From Streptacidiphilus fuscans (GTDB lineage Bacteria > Actinomycetota > Actinomycetes > Streptomycetales > Streptomycetaceae), in the NCBI RefSeq assembly GCF_015690355.1, contig NZ_JADPRT010000005.1, forward strand, positions 450,503 to 514,502: a DNA stretch of 64,000 bases. The letters are read 5' to 3'. The position numbers and the translations under genes were made by a program. Positions 28,790-37,298 of the stretch are shown in pieces. Numbering within the stretch: the first letter of the stretch is position 1; the number at the start of each line of letters is the position of its first letter. The notes beneath the pieces are model-generated. The model worked only from the letters and a program-made list of their open reading frames with translations. It was not told where the DNA came from and did not search any database.

Positions 28790-29013
28790 ACACCACCCCT
28801 GAGCAGGGCCGACGCCGCCACCCGGTAAGATCTGGACCGGACTGCGCCGCCCCGACCCGGGCCGGGCGTACGGTCGGACTCTCGTCGAACACGAGGGTGT
28901 GCTTGTGGACGGGATCTCCGCACAGCTGGACCTCTCCGCTGGACCTCCCGCCCCCGTTCACCCTCCCGTCGACACGGACGTCAACGTGCCGACGCTGCCA
29001 GGAAACAGCCCCG

Positions 29014-29589
29014 ATGAGTCTCGACACCCTCCAACCGCCGCCGTCCCCGCCTGCCGCCCAGTCCGAACGGCCCGAAGCGCTCGCAGCGCCCGAAGCACTC
29101 GAACGGGCGACCGACCGGGGTGGCCGCCCCTCACCCGGCGCGGCGCTGCACAGCCTCAGCGGCGCCACCGCGGTGCTGCTGGCACTGGCCGCCGTCGGCG
29201 CACTGCTCCACCATCCGGTGCTGATCCCGCCGCTGGCCGCCAGTGCCGCACTGATTCACAGCTCGCCGCGCCTCCCGCTGTCACAGCCGCGCAGCGTCGT
29301 CGGCGGGCATATCCTCGCGGCGCTCACCGGATTCGCCGTTCACGCCACCTTGGGGCACTCGCCCTGGGCCGCCGCCGTGGCAGGCGGGCTGGCGATGGGC
29401 GCGATGATGCTCGCGCACGCCCCACACTCGCCCGCGTGCGCCACGGCCGTCATCGTCGTGCTGCAGTCCCCCGCACCGGTCGGCTTCCTCGCCCTGCTGA
29501 CGCCGGCCGTGGTGCTGCTCGTCCTGGCCGGCCACGCAGCATCGCGCGCCCATCCCCGCGCAGCCCGCTATCCGGCCTACTGGTGGTGA
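29014..29589 (+). CDS. HPP family membrane protein
   Basis: A 191-residue integral membrane protein. The HPP-domain core is visible: SSPRLPLSQPRSVVGGHILAALTG, followed by helices (AAAVAGGLAMGAMMLAHAPHSPACATAVIVV). An Ala/Pro/Glu-rich cytoplasmic N-terminus of about 45 residues precedes the first helix. HPP proteins are proposed integral membrane transporters (nitrite for plant and cyanobacterial members); the role here is unknown. AGGAA lies about 10 nt before the ATG, and the open frame further upstream does not look coding. A convergent GAF regulator ends 13 bp downstream. Confidence 0.8.
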   Translation: MSLDTLQPPPSPPAAQSERPEALAAPEALERATDRGGRPSPGAALHSLSGATAVLLALAAVGALLHHPVLIPPLAASAALIHSSPRLPLSQPRSVVGGHILAALTGFAVHATLGHSPWAAAVAGGLAMGAMMLAHAPHSPACATAVIVVLQSPAPVGFLALLTPAVVLLVLAGHAASRAHPRAARYPAYWW

Positions 29590-29602
29590 CCCACCGTCCG
29601 CT

Positions 29603-30919
29603 TCACCCCCGCGCCGCTCGCAGCCGCGCGGTGGCGATGCCGCGGCGGGGGTCGTGGCCGTCGAGCAGGGCGAGCGCATGGCGGTGCAGGGCCGCGTCGT
29701 AGCGGGCGTGGCGGCCGAAGTCGAGCGCCAGCGCCGGGTCCACGGCGCTCAGCACCGCCTCGCGCAACGCGACGTGCAGGTGCTCGCGCCACTCCACGAC
29801 GCCCGGGGCCTCGGAGCGCGGCAGCAGCGGGCCCGCGTAGGCGGCGACGGCCGCCGCCGGGTCGGCGCGGCGCAGGGCCGCCACGACCTCGACCGCGTCG
29901 CAGGCCAGCGGCGCGGTCAGCGCGTAGCGGCGGGTCGCGATGCCGCCGCCCAGCGCGCTGCGCAGATGGGAGACCTCCGCCTTGAAGGTCGAGGCGGACA
30001 CCGAGCGGTCACCGTAGAGGGCGTCGCGCAGCCGCTCCGGCGTGAAGCCCTCGGGCTCCAGCGCCAGCAACGCGAGGATCTCCAACTGCCGTGGGCGCAG
30101 CGGCAGCTCGACGCCGTCACGGTGCAGCGCGGGCGTCTCGCCGAGCGCCCGCAGGCGGAACGCGGCGGAGGGCGCCACGGCGGGCGTCGCGGCGGGCACC
30201 GCGGCGGGCACCGCCGGCACGTCCTCGCGCAGCCGCTCCTCGATCCCGGCGGCCAGCAGCCGCACCGTGGACAGCGCCAGCGGGTGCGACCGGTCCCAGG
30301 TCGTCGACAGGTCCAGCACGCCGAGGACCCGGCCCTGCGCGTCCCGGATCGGCGCGCAGTAGCAGACCCAGCCGTGCAGCGCGGCCAGGTAGTGCTCGGC
30401 GGAGAAGACCGTGGCGGCCTGTCCGCGCAGCAGCGCCATCGACAGGGCGTTGGTGCCCATCGCCTGCTCGTCCCACCGGCCGCCCGGCGCGAAGTTGAGC
30501 TTCTCCGCCTGTGCCCGCATGTGCCGCCCGCCGCAGGTCCACAGGATGGTCCCGGACTCGTCCGTCACCGCCGCGACGAAGCCCGCGTCGTCGGCGATCC
30601 GGCGCAGCTCGTCCGCGACGGACGCGACCGGCTCGCGCAGCCGCGAGTGCGCCCAGCGCGAGCGGGCCGCGTCCGCGTCACCGACCGGCGCCTCCAGGCA
30701 GGCCCGGTCCACGCTCGCCCCGCTGCGCGCCCACGACTCCGCCACCTCGGCGCGCAGGCTCGCGGCCTTCTCCCCCGGTCTGCCCAGCTCCGACCAGGCG
30801 CGCTCCAACTCCGCACGGCGCCGCCGCAGCCCGGCCGCCGTGGCCGGCTGACCCACCGTCGTCCCGGCCGTCCCGGCCGTCCTGCCCGCCCGCACGCGTC
30901 CAGCACTCACGTCATCCAT
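29603..30919 (-). CDS. AcoR-type GAF regulator with C-terminal winged helix
   Basis: About 438 residues. The N-terminal half has the signal-sensing layout of AcoR-like activators: VAESWARSGASVDR, then a GAF domain (GFVAAVTDESGTILW, WDEQAMGTNALSMAL, GWVCYCAPIRDAQGRVLGVLDLS). The sigma-54 AAA domain of AcoR is absent. The C-terminus (from about residue 300) is an OmpR/SARP-like winged helix (LRPRQLEILALLALEPEG, ASTFKAEVSHLRSAL). It is a probable ligand-responsive transcription factor. The start is uncertain: ATG 30919 begins where coding character starts, but no ribosome binding site is obvious and GTG 30910 is possible. It is divergent from a phosphatase that carries a related GAF domain. Confidence 0.8.
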   Translation of the reverse strand: MDDVSAGRVRAGRTAGTAGTTVGQPATAAGLRRRRAELERAWSELGRPGEKAASLRAEVAESWARSGASVDRACLEAPVGDADAARSRWAHSRLREPVASVADELRRIADDAGFVAAVTDESGTILWTCGGRHMRAQAEKLNFAPGGRWDEQAMGTNALSMALLRGQAATVFSAEHYLAALHGWVCYCAPIRDAQGRVLGVLDLSTTWDRSHPLALSTVRLLAAGIEERLREDVPAVPAAVPAATPAVAPSAAFRLRALGETPALHRDGVELPLRPRQLEILALLALEPEGFTPERLRDALYGDRSVSASTFKAEVSHLRSALGGGIATRRYALTAPLACDAVEVVAALRRADPAAAVAAYAGPLLPRSEAPGVVEWREHLHVALREAVLSAVDPALALDFGRHARYDAALHRHALALLDGHDPRRGIATARLRAARG

Positions 30920-31048
30920 TAACAACGCCCAGGCCGTGCCCGACAAGGGAGTGTGCAGGGCCACCGTTCCAGCCCGGCTCCAGCCCCGCTCCGCCTGGAC
31001 GCGTGGCCAGTATCCGTCACGAAGGCTGATCTCGAAGAGATATGACGT

Positions 31049-31072
31049 CCAATCACTCCAACGAGTGGTTGG
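31049..31072. promoter_or_regulatory. Inverted repeat, candidate operator of the AcoR-GAF regulator
   Basis: CCAATCACTC and GAGTGGTTGG match at 9 of 10 positions around CAAC. The site lies about 130 bp from the regulator start and 170 bp from the phosphatase start. Confidence 0.5.
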
Positions 31073-31126
31073 CACGCGACTCAGCCCGCGCGGCGTGCCA
31101 TGGGGTTAGCGTCGGGATAGAGCCCG

Positions 31127-31170
31127 CCGGGGCAGAACCGGGCCAAAACCGGGGCAGAACCGGGGCAGCA
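31127..31170 (+). repeat. Four 11-bp tandem repeats
   Basis: Units CCGGGGCAGAA, CCGGGCCAAAA, CCGGGGCAGAA and CCGGGGCAGCA start at 31127, 31138, 31149 and 31160; a fifth, partial CCGGGC follows. The 11-bp period is about one helical turn, so each unit presents the same face of the DNA. Confidence 0.75.
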
Positions 31171-31240
31171 CCGGGCTTCGGATGCGGGTGCAGGCAAAGG
31201 AACGCAAGGAGTTGGCGCTGACTGCGGGGAGGGTGCCGCG

Positions 31241-33961
31241 ATGGTGACGTCCTGGGTGAACGGTCGGCGGTCACGCCCGGCGGACCCGTCTGCCCGTGCC
31301 GCCTCGGGCTCCCCCGTGGACGCCGCGAGCGTCTGGGCGCTGCTCGGAGCCGACGGCCGTTCCGCCGCCGCCCGCGACCGGTTCCTGACCGGCGCGGACG
31401 CGGGCGACGCGTCGAGCCCGACCGCCGTCGTCCGCGAGCCGGTGCTGGCGTCCTGGCGGCGCTGCCGCGACACGGGCGTGTCGGCCGACCGCACCGAGCT
31501 CTCCTACGACCCGGACCTCGACAGCGAGGAGCGCCTGCTGATCGCGTCGTACCCGGTGCTGGAGCGGCTGCACCAGCAGCTGGCGGGCACCGGGGTCTGT
31601 GTGCTGCTCACCGACGCCCGGGCCCGGGTGGCGGCCCGTCATGCGGGTGAGCCGGGCCTGAACCGGCATCTCGACGCGATCCAGCTCGCCCCCGGCTTCG
31701 GCTGGGCCGAGCACGAGGCGGGCACCAACGGCATCGGCACGGTGCTGGCCGAGGGCCGGCCGGGCGTCGTCATCGGCAGCGAGCACTTCGCCGAGGCGTA
31801 CCGGCCGTTCGTCTGCGCGGGCGCGCCGATCCGGGATCCGCTGCTGGGCACGATCCGGGGCGTGGTCGACCTGACCTGCTGGCAGCGCGACGCCCACCCG
31901 CTGATGTCGGCGCTGGCCCGGGAGGCGGCCCTGGCCGTCGAGCAGCGGCTGCTCGACCAGCGCTCGATCCGCGAACGCGCCCGCTGGGAGGCGGACCAGC
32001 GCGCGGCCACGGGCCGGGCCCGGGGCGCCCCGTACGGCCGTGCGTTAGACGGCGCCCTCGCCGACGAGCCGGTGCGCCTGATCGGCGCCGCCCGTGTGCG
32101 CCCGCCCCACCCTCCACCCGCAGCGCTGGAGGCACCGCCAGGGCGGGCCGGGCAGGCGAGGCAGGCACGGCAGGACGGGAGGGCAACGAAGATGGCCGGG
32201 ACCACCGCGAAGGCCGACGACGACACCCACGGCGTCACCACCAGAACCGGCGCCGCCACCGGCGTCACCCACGCCCAACTCGCGGTCGCCGCGCGGAACC
32301 GGCTCGCGCTGCTCTGGGAGGCCGGGGTCCGGATCGGCACCACCCTCGACGTGGCGCAGACGGCCGAGGAGCTGGCCGCGGTCGCGCTGCCGGAGTTCGC
32401 CCAGTACGCCACCGTCGACCTGGCCGAGTGGGTCCGCGCGGGCCAGGAGCCGCCGCCCGCCGAGACCGGCGAACCGCTGCAACGTGCGGCAACCCGGACC
32501 ATCCGCGCGGGCGGGCCGCTGCTCCCGCTGGGCGCCGAGGTCCCGTTCGCCAAGGAGGGGGCGCAGGCCCGGGCGCTGCGCGTCGGGCGGGCTGTGCTGG
32601 ACGAGTGCCCGGAGCGCGTCACCACCGCCGAACCGGGCTTGGCGGACTACCGGATGGCCTCGGTGGTCACCGTGCCGCTGCGGGCCCGGGGCACGGTCCT
32701 CGGCGTGGCCTCCTTCTACCGCTCCCGTGACGCCGGACCGTTCCGCGCGGACGACCTGCGGCTGGCCGAGGAGCTGGCGCAGCGCGCCTCCGTCTGCCTG
32801 GACAACGCCCGCCGGTTCACCCGCGAGCACTCCCTCGCCCTGACCCTGCAGCGCAGCCTGCTGCCGCACGCCCTGCCTGCGCTCCCCGCGGTCGAGGTGG
32901 CCCATCGCTACCTCCCGGCCCAGGAGGGCGTGGGCGGCGACTGGTTCGACGTGATCCCGCTCTCCGGCGCCCGGGTCGCGCTGGTGGTCGGAGACGTCGT
33001 CGGCCACGGCCTGCACGCCGCCGCGACGATGGGCCGACTCCGCACCGCCGTGCGCAACTTCGCCGCGCTCGACCTGCCGCCGGAGGAGCTGCTCGGCCAT
33101 CTCGACGCCCTGGTCGACACCATGGACCGGGAGCTCGACGGCGACCCGGACGCCGGCCCGCACAGCGGCAGCGGCATCATCGGCGCGACCTGCCTCTACG
33201 TCATCTACGACCCGGTCAGCGGCAGTTGCACCATGGCCGGGGCCGGGCACCCCTCCCCCGCGCTGATCCTGCCGGACGGAACGGTCAGCTTCGCCGAGGT
33301 GCCCTCGGGTCCGCCGCTGGGCCTGGGCTCGACGACGTTCGAGTCGATCGAGCTGCCGCTGCCCGAGGGTTCGCGGATCGTCCTCTACACCGACGGCCTG
33401 ATCGAGGACCGCGGCCAGGACATCGACGTCGGCATGGCCAGGCTGGGCGCGTCGCTCGTCGGCCGCGACCGCTCGCCCGAGGAGCTCTGTGCGTCGGTCC
33501 TCTCCCGGCTGCTGCCGCAGCGGCCCAGGGACGACGTGGCGCTGCTGGTGGCGCAGACCCGGGGCCTGGACGACGACCGGGTGGCCCGCTGGCAGGTCCC
33601 GCTGGAGCCGTCCGCCGTGGCCGGGCTGCGGGCCGAGGTCTCCGCCCGGCTCACCGGCTGGGGCCTGCACTCGCTGGCGGCCACGGCCGAACAGCTGGTC
33701 AGCGAGCTGGTGACGAACGCGATCCGACATACCGACGGCCCGGTCGAGCTACGGCTGCTCCGCGACCGTGCGCTGATCTGCGAGGTCGCCGACGGCAGCG
33801 GCGTCTCCCCCCGGCTGCGCCGGGCCCGCTGCGAGGACGAGGGCGGACGCGGCCTCTTCCTGGTCGCGCAGCTGGCCTCGCGCTGGGGCACCCGGTTCAC
33901 CGAGGACGGCGGCAAGGTCATCTGGGCCGAGCTCACCACGCCCGGCGGCACGCTGGGATGA
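31241..33961 (+). CDS. AcoR-GAF / GAF / SpoIIE phosphatase / HATPase regulator
   Basis: A 906-residue signalling protein. Residues about 60-250 carry an AcoR-type sensor (REPVLASWRRCRDTGVS, EHEAGTNGIGTVLAEGR, GAPIRDPLLGTIRGVVDL). A Pro/Arg-rich linker is followed by a second GAF (about 350-535), a SpoIIE PP2C phosphatase (about 545-765) with intact metal ligands (VGGDWFD Asp567, GDVVGHG Asp585, YTDGLIE Asp718), and a HATPase (about 775-900; SELVTNAIRH Asn826, GRGLFLV). It should dephosphorylate an anti-anti-sigma factor and may also act as an anti-sigma kinase. GGGAGG lies 8 nt before the ATG. It is the catalytically intact relative of the protein at 7816-9942. Confidence 0.92.
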   Translation: MVTSWVNGRRSRPADPSARAASGSPVDAASVWALLGADGRSAAARDRFLTGADAGDASSPTAVVREPVLASWRRCRDTGVSADRTELSYDPDLDSEERLLIASYPVLERLHQQLAGTGVCVLLTDARARVAARHAGEPGLNRHLDAIQLAPGFGWAEHEAGTNGIGTVLAEGRPGVVIGSEHFAEAYRPFVCAGAPIRDPLLGTIRGVVDLTCWQRDAHPLMSALAREAALAVEQRLLDQRSIRERARWEADQRAATGRARGAPYGRALDGALADEPVRLIGAARVRPPHPPPAALEAPPGRAGQARQARQDGRATKMAGTTAKADDDTHGVTTRTGAATGVTHAQLAVAARNRLALLWEAGVRIGTTLDVAQTAEELAAVALPEFAQYATVDLAEWVRAGQEPPPAETGEPLQRAATRTIRAGGPLLPLGAEVPFAKEGAQARALRVGRAVLDECPERVTTAEPGLADYRMASVVTVPLRARGTVLGVASFYRSRDAGPFRADDLRLAEELAQRASVCLDNARRFTREHSLALTLQRSLLPHALPALPAVEVAHRYLPAQEGVGGDWFDVIPLSGARVALVVGDVVGHGLHAAATMGRLRTAVRNFAALDLPPEELLGHLDALVDTMDRELDGDPDAGPHSGSGIIGATCLYVIYDPVSGSCTMAGAGHPSPALILPDGTVSFAEVPSGPPLGLGSTTFESIELPLPEGSRIVLYTDGLIEDRGQDIDVGMARLGASLVGRDRSPEELCASVLSRLLPQRPRDDVALLVAQTRGLDDDRVARWQVPLEPSAVAGLRAEVSARLTGWGLHSLAATAEQLVSELVTNAIRHTDGPVELRLLRDRALICEVADGSGVSPRLRRARCEDEGGRGLFLVAQLASRWGTRFTEDGGKVIWAELTTPGGTLG

Positions 33962-33998
33962 GCCCCGATGCCCCGCCGCCGTCCGGCTACGCTGAGGC

Positions 33999-34547
33999 AT
34001 GCCCGAAATGATCTCCACACCGCAGCCGCAGCCCTGGCCGACCCGTGCCGAGGCTGTCGACGGCTCCGACGCCGCGGCCGTCCGCCGCGTCAACCTCGCC
34101 GCCTTCCCGACGCGCAACGAGGCGGACCTGGTCGACGCGCTGCGTACCGACGCCCGTGCCTGGCTGCCCGACTCGTCCTTCGTCGCCGAGGCCCCGGACG
34201 GGACGGTCGCCGGACACGCGCTGCTGACCCGGTGTCATGTCGACGGCGTCCCGGCGCTGGCGCTCGCTCCGGTGGCCGTGCTGCCGCAGTGGCAGCGCCT
34301 CGGCGCGGGCACCTCGGTGGTCAACGCGGCGCTGGACGCGGCGCGTGAGGCGGGTGAGCAGTTGGTGCTGGTGCTCGGTCACCCCGCCTACTACGCACGG
34401 TTCGGGTTCGTCCCCGCCTCCGGCTACGGCATCAAGCCACCGTTCGAGGTCCCGGACGAGGCGATGATGGCCCTCGCCCTGGACCCGGGCCGCCCGGTCC
34501 CGGCCGGATCGATCCGCTACGCCGACGCGTTCGGCGTCGAGGTCTGA
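33999..34547 (+). CDS. GNAT-family N-acetyltransferase
   Basis: A 182-residue acetyltransferase of the YhbS-like group. Features are AVRRVNLAAFPTRNEADLVDALR, the acetyl-CoA loop APVAVLPQWQRLGAGTSVV (Q-x-x-G-x-G/A type) and the C-terminal LGHPAYYARFGFVPASGYGI. Substrate unknown. GAGG lies almost against ATG 33999, so ATG 34008 (10 nt spacing) may be the real start. The last 31 bp overlap the end of the convergent membrane-protein gene. Confidence 0.85.
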   Translation: MPEMISTPQPQPWPTRAEAVDGSDAAAVRRVNLAAFPTRNEADLVDALRTDARAWLPDSSFVAEAPDGTVAGHALLTRCHVDGVPALALAPVAVLPQWQRLGAGTSVVNAALDAAREAGEQLVLVLGHPAYYARFGFVPASGYGIKPPFEVPDEAMMALALDPGRPVPAGSIRYADAFGVEV

Positions 34548-35044
34548 GCGCTTCCGGAGGCGGTGGCCGCGACCGGCTCAGCGGCCGGTGACGCGGCGGG
34601 GGCCGTGGCAGGCGCCGCTGCCGTGGCAGGCGCCGGTGACGCCGCCGGGGCGAGCGCGTGGGTCGCGGAGCTGGTGTCCACGAACAGCATGCCGAAGGCC
34701 GTGGCCATGGCCACGAACGCGTCCGAGGCGTTGACATGCCGGCCGCCGTCGACGACCAGCGCGGCGGCGGCCACCAGCAGCGCGGCACAGCCGATGACCG
34801 CGTGGGCGGCCCACATCGCGTCGATGGTGGGCTGCTGCGGCTGCGCCAGGCCCTTCTGGGCCTGCTTCGACGTGGCGGGGTTGATCACCGCGCCCATCAG
34901 GCCCGCGGCGAGGGCCGTGAAGACCTTGGCCACGCCCGAGAGGTCGATCTTCGCGGTCTCCCAGGCCACGCCGGCCAGCGCCGCCATCAGCCCCAGATAG
35001 GCCACCATCAGCGCAGCGCGTGACCAGGTGGCCGGGTTCCTCAC
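34517..35044 (-). CDS. Small integral membrane protein with Ala/Pro-rich tail
   Basis: A 175-residue protein with about four hydrophobic segments (RAALMVAYLGLMAALAGVAW, VFTALAAGLMGAVI, AHAVIGCAALLVAAAALVV, AFVAMATAFGMLFV). A roughly 45-residue cytoplasmic or external tail of Ala, Pro, Thr and Ser follows. I do not recognise the family. The GTG start has AGGAG 6 nt upstream. The tail region overlaps the convergent acetyltransferase gene by 31 bp, which may explain its skewed composition. Confidence 0.65.
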   Translation of the reverse strand: MRNPATWSRAALMVAYLGLMAALAGVAWETAKIDLSGVAKVFTALAAGLMGAVINPATSKQAQKGLAQPQQPTIDAMWAAHAVIGCAALLVAAAALVVDGGRHVNASDAFVAMATAFGMLFVDTSSATHALAPAASPAPATAAAPATAPAASPAAEPVAATASGSAQTSTPNASA

Positions 35045-35130
35045 CGCATTCTCCTGTCGTACATGCGTCAGAGGATCGACCACACCGCGCCGTCGGGGCA
35101 ACACCGCCAGGATAACGATGTGACCCCGAG

Positions 35131-35367
35131 TCAGACCTGCGGCGGGAACTCCGCCTCGATCACCTCGGCGGAGTCACCCTCGAACTCGAAGTTCTCCAGC
35201 GGCACGCCGTAACGGTTGGCGATCTCGTAGAGATCGTGGCGCTCGGTGATCACCGTCTCCTCGCCGAGCGGATTGTTCAGCGCGTCGAGGACCTGGGCGA
35301 CCACATGCCGGGGGCCGATCTCGGTCTTGACCCAGACCCGCACCGATGTACCGGACTGTCCCGTCAT
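35131..35367 (-). CDS. Small conserved-looking cytoplasmic protein, unknown function
   Basis: A 78-residue acidic protein starting MTGQSGTSVRVWVKTEIG and ending SAEVIEAEFPPQV. Alternating strands and one helix (HDLYEIANRYGVPLENF) suggest a small folded domain. No Cys, signal or membrane segment. The codon pattern is that of a normal gene, but I cannot name the family. The start is placed at the ATG where coding character begins; a longer in-frame start at 35436 is less likely. Confidence 0.55.
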   Translation of the reverse strand: MTGQSGTSVRVWVKTEIGPRHVVAQVLDALNNPLGEETVITERHDLYEIANRYGVPLENFEFEGDSAEVIEAEFPPQV

Positions 35368-35490
35368 GATCCAATCATCCGTCCGCAAAGCCCTCCGTTC
35401 CAGTCGGCACGCCGGGGACAGTGCCCGCGCCCGCACTCCCGTCCCGACGGAGGCGCGGGCGGAAGTGCGGGCGCGAATGCTGCTGTCACG

Positions 35491-35682
35491 TCAGCTCGCC
35501 GAACCGGCCGCCTCGACCAGCTTGGCGTACGGGGCGTTCTTGCGCACCGCCTCGATGCTCTTCTCGCAGGCCTCGCGGCTCTCGAAGACCTCGCTCAGGG
35601 CGATGACCTCGCCGGTCGCCGACTTCAGCGTGAAACGGAACTCCTGCGCCTTGTCCTGGTGGACCTCGAACTTGCCGGGCAT
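35491..35682 (-). CDS. DUF1508 (YegP-like) protein
   Basis: A 63-residue single DUF1508 domain: GKFEVHQDKAQEFRFTLKSA, then GEVIALSEVFESREACEKSIEAVRKNA. E. coli YegP has two such repeats; single copies are common in actinobacteria. Function unknown. The 8-bp inverted repeat at 35728-35749 lies 46 bp upstream and may control it. Confidence 0.88.
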   Translation of the reverse strand: MPGKFEVHQDKAQEFRFTLKSATGEVIALSEVFESREACEKSIEAVRKNAPYAKLVEAAGSAS

Positions 35683-35727
35683 CCCCGCACTCCTTCGCTC
35701 TTCGTTCGACTTCACATCGCCGCGCGT

Positions 35728-35749
35728 CACGCAGAAGTCACTCTGCGTG
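35728..35749. promoter_or_regulatory. Inverted repeat upstream of the DUF1508 gene
   Basis: CACGCAGA and TCTGCGTG are perfect 8-bp arms with a 6-nt spacer, 46 bp before the DUF1508 start. Could be an operator or a leader hairpin. Confidence 0.4.
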
Positions 35750-35776
35750 GCGAACCGGCTACAGCCGAAGCTAACG

Positions 35777-35823
35777 CCGATCGCCCGCGTCGGCATCCGG
35801 AGCGGGGCGACGCGGGCGATCGG
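35777..35823 (-). terminator. Terminator of purB
   Basis: CCGATCGCCCGCGTC (35777-35791) and GACGCGGGCGATCGG (35809-35823) form a perfect 15-bp stem with a 17-nt loop, 20 nt after the purB stop codon. Confidence 0.8.
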
Positions 35824-35843
35824 GACGAGCGGACGAGGGTCCG

Positions 35844-37274
35844 TCAGAGAATGGCGCCCGGGCGGTACTTGGCGGCCTCGGGGTAGCGGGCGGCGACCTC
35901 CTCGACGCGGCGGACCACCTCGGCGACCTGGCCGGACGCGGCACCGGTGAAGGAGAGCCGGTCGGCCAGCAGCGCGTCGAGACCGGCGCGGTCCAGCGGG
36001 ATCCGCTCGTCCGCCGCCAGCCGGTCCAGCAGCTGGTTCTCGCGGACGCCCTGGCGCATGGCCAGCGCGGAGGCGACGGCGTGCTCCTTGATCGCCTCGT
36101 GGGCGGTCTCGCGGCCGACACCGGCGCGCACCGAGGCCATCAGCACCTTGGTGGTACCGAGGAACGGCAGGTAGCGGTCCAGCTCGGCGGCGATGACCGC
36201 CGGGAAGGCGCCGAACTCGTCCAGCACCGTCAGGAAGGTCTCGATCAGGCCGTCGAAGGCGAAGAACGCGTCCGGCAGTGCGACGCGGCGCACCACGGAG
36301 CAGGAGACGTCGCCCTCGTTCCACTGGTCGCCGGAGAGCTCGGAGACCATGGAGGCGTAGCCGCGCAGGATCACGGCCAGGCCGTTGACGCGCTCGCAGG
36401 AGCGGGTGTTCATCTTGTGCGGCATGGCGGAGGAGCCGACCTGGCCCTCCTTGAAGCCCTCGGTGACCAGCTCGATGCCGGCCATCAGCCGGATCGTCTT
36501 GGCCAGGCTGCCCGGCGCACCGGCCAGCTGCACCAGGGCGGTCAGCACGTCGTAGTCGAGCGAGCGCGGGTAGACCTGGCCGACGCTGGTGAACGCGTGG
36601 TCGAAGCCCAGGTGGGAGGCGACGCGCTGCTCCAGCTCGGCCAGCTTCTGCTGGTCGCCGCCGAGGAGGTCGAGCATGTCCTGGCTGGTGCCGACCGGGC
36701 CCTTGATCCCGCGCAGCGGGTAACGGGCGATCAGCTCCTCCAGCCGGGTGAAGGCGACCAGCAGCTCGTCGGCGGCCGAGGCGAAGCGCTTGCCCAGAGT
36801 GGTGGCCTGCGCGGCGACGTTGTGGGAGCGGCCGGTCATGACCAGCTCGCCGTGCTCGGCGGCGAGCGCGGCCAGACGGGTGAGCAGCGCGACCGTGCGG
36901 TCGCGGACGTGCTCCAGGGACTGGCGGACCTGCAGCTGCTCGACGTTCTCGGTCAGATCCCGCGAGGTCATGCCCTTGTGGATCTGCTCGTGCCCGGCGA
37001 GGGCGCTGAACTCCTCGATACGGGCCTTGACGTCGTGGCGGGTGACCCGCTCACGCTCGGCGATCGAGACCAGGTCGACCTGGTCGACCACGCGCTCGTA
37101 GTCGGCGACGGCGCCCTCGGGCACCTCGATCCCCAGGTCGGCCTGGGCCTTGAGGACGGCCAGCCACAGCTGCCGTTCGAGGACGACCTTGTGTTCGGGG
37201 GACCACAGCCGCGCGAGCTCGCCGGAGGCGTAGCGGGCGGCCAGGACATCGGGGATGAAGGGCTTGGCGCTCAC
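35844..37274 (-). CDS. purB: Adenylosuccinate lyase
   Basis: Removes fumarate from SAICAR and from adenylosuccinate in purine synthesis. The 476 residues are full length for the family. The fumarase/aspartase signature loop is VGSSAMPHKMNTR, carrying the catalytic Ser; the N-terminal IEEFSALAGHEQIHKGMTSRDL and MTGRSHNVAAQATTLGKR hold the substrate His and Ser/Thr residues. The start is a GTG. A TetR gene ends 25 bp upstream, but purB need not share its regulation; a strong terminator follows. Confidence 0.95.
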   Translation of the reverse strand: MSAKPFIPDVLAARYASGELARLWSPEHKVVLERQLWLAVLKAQADLGIEVPEGAVADYERVVDQVDLVSIAERERVTRHDVKARIEEFSALAGHEQIHKGMTSRDLTENVEQLQVRQSLEHVRDRTVALLTRLAALAAEHGELVMTGRSHNVAAQATTLGKRFASAADELLVAFTRLEELIARYPLRGIKGPVGTSQDMLDLLGGDQQKLAELEQRVASHLGFDHAFTSVGQVYPRSLDYDVLTALVQLAGAPGSLAKTIRLMAGIELVTEGFKEGQVGSSAMPHKMNTRSCERVNGLAVILRGYASMVSELSGDQWNEGDVSCSVVRRVALPDAFFAFDGLIETFLTVLDEFGAFPAVIAAELDRYLPFLGTTKVLMASVRAGVGRETAHEAIKEHAVASALAMRQGVRENQLLDRLAADERIPLDRAGLDALLADRLSFTGAASGQVAEVVRRVEEVAARYPEAAKYRPGAIL

Positions 37275-37298
37275 GCTGCGCCATTCTAACGGTCCAGC

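Larger units (their letters stand above)
30920..31240. other. 321-bp divergent control region
   Basis: Lies between the AcoR-GAF regulator and the GAF-SpoIIE phosphatase. It contains a 24-bp near-perfect inverted repeat (31049-31072) and a run of 11-bp tandem repeats (31127-31170). No gene is supported. Confidence 0.6.

Noticed and set aside
34517..34547. Overlap of the acetyltransferase and membrane-protein genes as a sign that one is false
   Set aside because: Both have good coding character elsewhere; a 31-bp convergent overlap is acceptable and the overlapping tail is low complexity.
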